The notes below the pieces were generated by a model. It did not search any database and was not told where the DNA came from. It saw nothing but the letters and a program-made list of their open reading frames with translations. 64,000 nucleotides of DNA, taken from assembly GCF_030704685.1 (NCBI RefSeq), contig NZ_JAUZDX010000003.1, positions 1 to 64,000 on the forward strand, written 5' to 3'. Shown one piece after another: positions 62,956 through 64,000 of the stretch (position 1 is its first letter; each line of letters opens with the position of its first letter). The position numbers and the translations under genes were made by a program. Source of the DNA: Acidovorax sp. A1169. Lineage in GTDB: Bacteria; Pseudomonadota; Gammaproteobacteria; Burkholderiales; Burkholderiaceae_C.

Positions 62956-63193
62956 TTCCAATCTCGTTTGCTCAATAACGGATTGCCATTTTGCTCCGGG
63001 CTCGCGTGCTGTCCTGCAAACAGGTGGTACAAAGAACACCGATGAATTTCGCGCCATGGCAAGGCGCCAACCGCAGGGATAGCCCATGCCATCGCGGGGA
63101 TTTGCAATGCAGCCACAGTGCGAAAGACGCGGCTTCAGTACCACTTATTTGTGGGACTGCGCACCAGACGGTCGCCAATGACCTGAGTATTGT

Positions 63194-64000
63194 CTATTCA
63201 TACTTTCGCCCCTGTTTCATCAGCTCAGGTGTCCCGATCAACCCGTTCAGGCCGTCGAAGTCCAGCATCCGCTCCTTGAACGGCGCGGTGGTCTGGTGCG
63301 TGTGCAGGCTGGCGTAATAGCCCTGCAGGGTGTGGGCCACGGCCCGCGCCGTGCCGCCCGGGAAGATGGCGATGCGAAAACCGCGCTGCCCAAGCTCCTG
63401 CGCGCTTTGCACCGGGGTCTTGCCGCCCTCGACCATGTTGGCCAGCAGCGGGATGCGGTGGGCAAAGCGCTGGCAGGCGGCGTCCATCTGCTCCGGGGTG
63501 CGCAGGGCTTCGATGAAGAGCGCATCCACACCACACTCCAGATAGCGCTCGGCGCGGTCGAACGCGGCATCGATGCCCTCGACCGCCAGCGCATCGGTGC
63601 GTGCCAGCAGCAAGGTGTGGGAATGGTGGCGCGCGTCGAGCGCAGCGCGCAGTTTGCCCACCATTTCGGCGACAGGCACCACGCTCTTGCCGTCCAGGTG
63701 GCCACAGCGCTTGGGAAAGCCCTGGTCCTCGATCTGCACCATGGCCGCGCCCGCACGCTCGAAGCCGCGCACCGTGCGCTGCACGTTGAGCGCATTGCCG
63801 AAACCGGTGTCGGCATCCACGATGACGGGCGTACGCACCCGCTCGGTGATGCGCGCCAGGGTGTCCTCCACCTCGGTGTAGGTGGTCAGGCCCACGTCGG
63901 AGCGGCCCAGCCGCGTGTAGGCGATGGAGGCACCCGAGAGGTACAGCGCCTCGAAGCCGGCCTGCTCGGCCACCAGGGCGCTCAGCGCGTCGTAGACGCC
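63194..64000 (-). CDS. PEP mutase/isocitrate lyase family enzyme (partial, runs off right edge)
   Basis: At least 268 aa, continuing past the window edge with the frame GVYDALSALVAEQAGFEALY. The TIM-barrel family motifs are present: YLSGASIAYTRLGRSDVGL, VDADTGFGNALNV (metal-binding Asp), VQIEDQGFPKRCGHLDGK (catalytic Cys-Gly-His loop), LLARTDALAVEG, and IPLLANMVEGGKTP. Members include 2-methylisocitrate lyase, oxaloacetate decarboxylase and carboxyPEP mutase; KRCGH favours a C-C lyase. Substrate not determined. Confidence 0.88.
   Translation of the reverse strand, partial: GVYDALSALVAEQAGFEALYLSGASIAYTRLGRSDVGLTTYTEVEDTLARITERVRTPVIVDADTGFGNALNVQRTVRGFERAGAAMVQIEDQGFPKRCGHLDGKSVVPVAEMVGKLRAALDARHHSHTLLLARTDALAVEGIDAAFDRAERYLECGVDALFIEALRTPEQMDAACQRFAHRIPLLANMVEGGKTPVQSAQELGQRGFRIAIFPGGTARAVAHTLQGYYASLHTHQTTAPFKERMLDFDGLNGLIGTPELMKQGRKYE

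Overview
The window looks like a chromosomal segment of a high-GC betaproteobacterium of the family Comamonadaceae (Acidovorax-like). The evidence is the gene content and strong GC3 codon use, an iorAB-type molybdenum hydroxylase locus, a ParD-like/Map pair and an HTH-ATCase. This assignment is inferred from protein resemblance only. I saw no rRNA, tRNA or CRISPR array.

Layout. 1-12.3 kb is an accessory-looking stretch. It holds the tail of an S8 peptidase, a DMT transporter with a His-rich tail, two YHYH-motif secreted proteins around a DNA/RNA endonuclease, a full subtilase, an IS5-type insertion sequence (7505-8892), a SnoaL/MarR divergent pair, an H-NS protein and remnants of HupE/UreJ and RTX genes. 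12.3-24.1 kb is a probable defence/mobile island. It holds a Vsr/DUF559-like helicase remnant, a 2148-aa STAND-type NTPase with an N-terminal PD-(D/E)xK-like domain, a 255-aa partner gene overlapping its 3' end, a tyrosine recombinase and a divergent KfrA-like coiled-coil DNA-binding protein. 24.1-26.1 kb is dense in repeats. It carries iteron-like repeats and a 1.4-kb unit bounded by two dif-like sites that encodes a VC1465/XafT-family Xer activation factor. I read this unit as a minimal Xer-exploiting element at or near the chromosomal dif.

26.2-46 kb is mostly core chromosome: two c-di-GMP turnover genes (one split by an in-frame stop), an SDR, a MATE gene broken by a 17-bp tandem duplication, MaoC-MFS-MarR, thioesterase-gloA, an OmpA-like protein, chaC, sodC, an iorAB plus cytidylyltransferase operon with a TetR gene, pdxH, an AEC permease, and pyrB with an N-terminal HTH and a nearby perfect operator-like palindrome.

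46-58 kb holds two apparent operons. The first is TonB receptor-YfiR-YfiN, a c-di-GMP signalling unit. The second is a long minus-strand metal operon: Fur/Zur regulator, ABC ATPase, FtsX permease with a His loop, small Cys protein, DUF3299, His-containing membrane protein and ZnuD-like receptor. Between them lies map with its ParD-like partner. 58-64 kb holds msrA, an AlgX/AlgI-like O-acetylation pair, an unrecognised CxCGxxxC protein and a PEP mutase/isocitrate lyase family enzyme running off the right edge.
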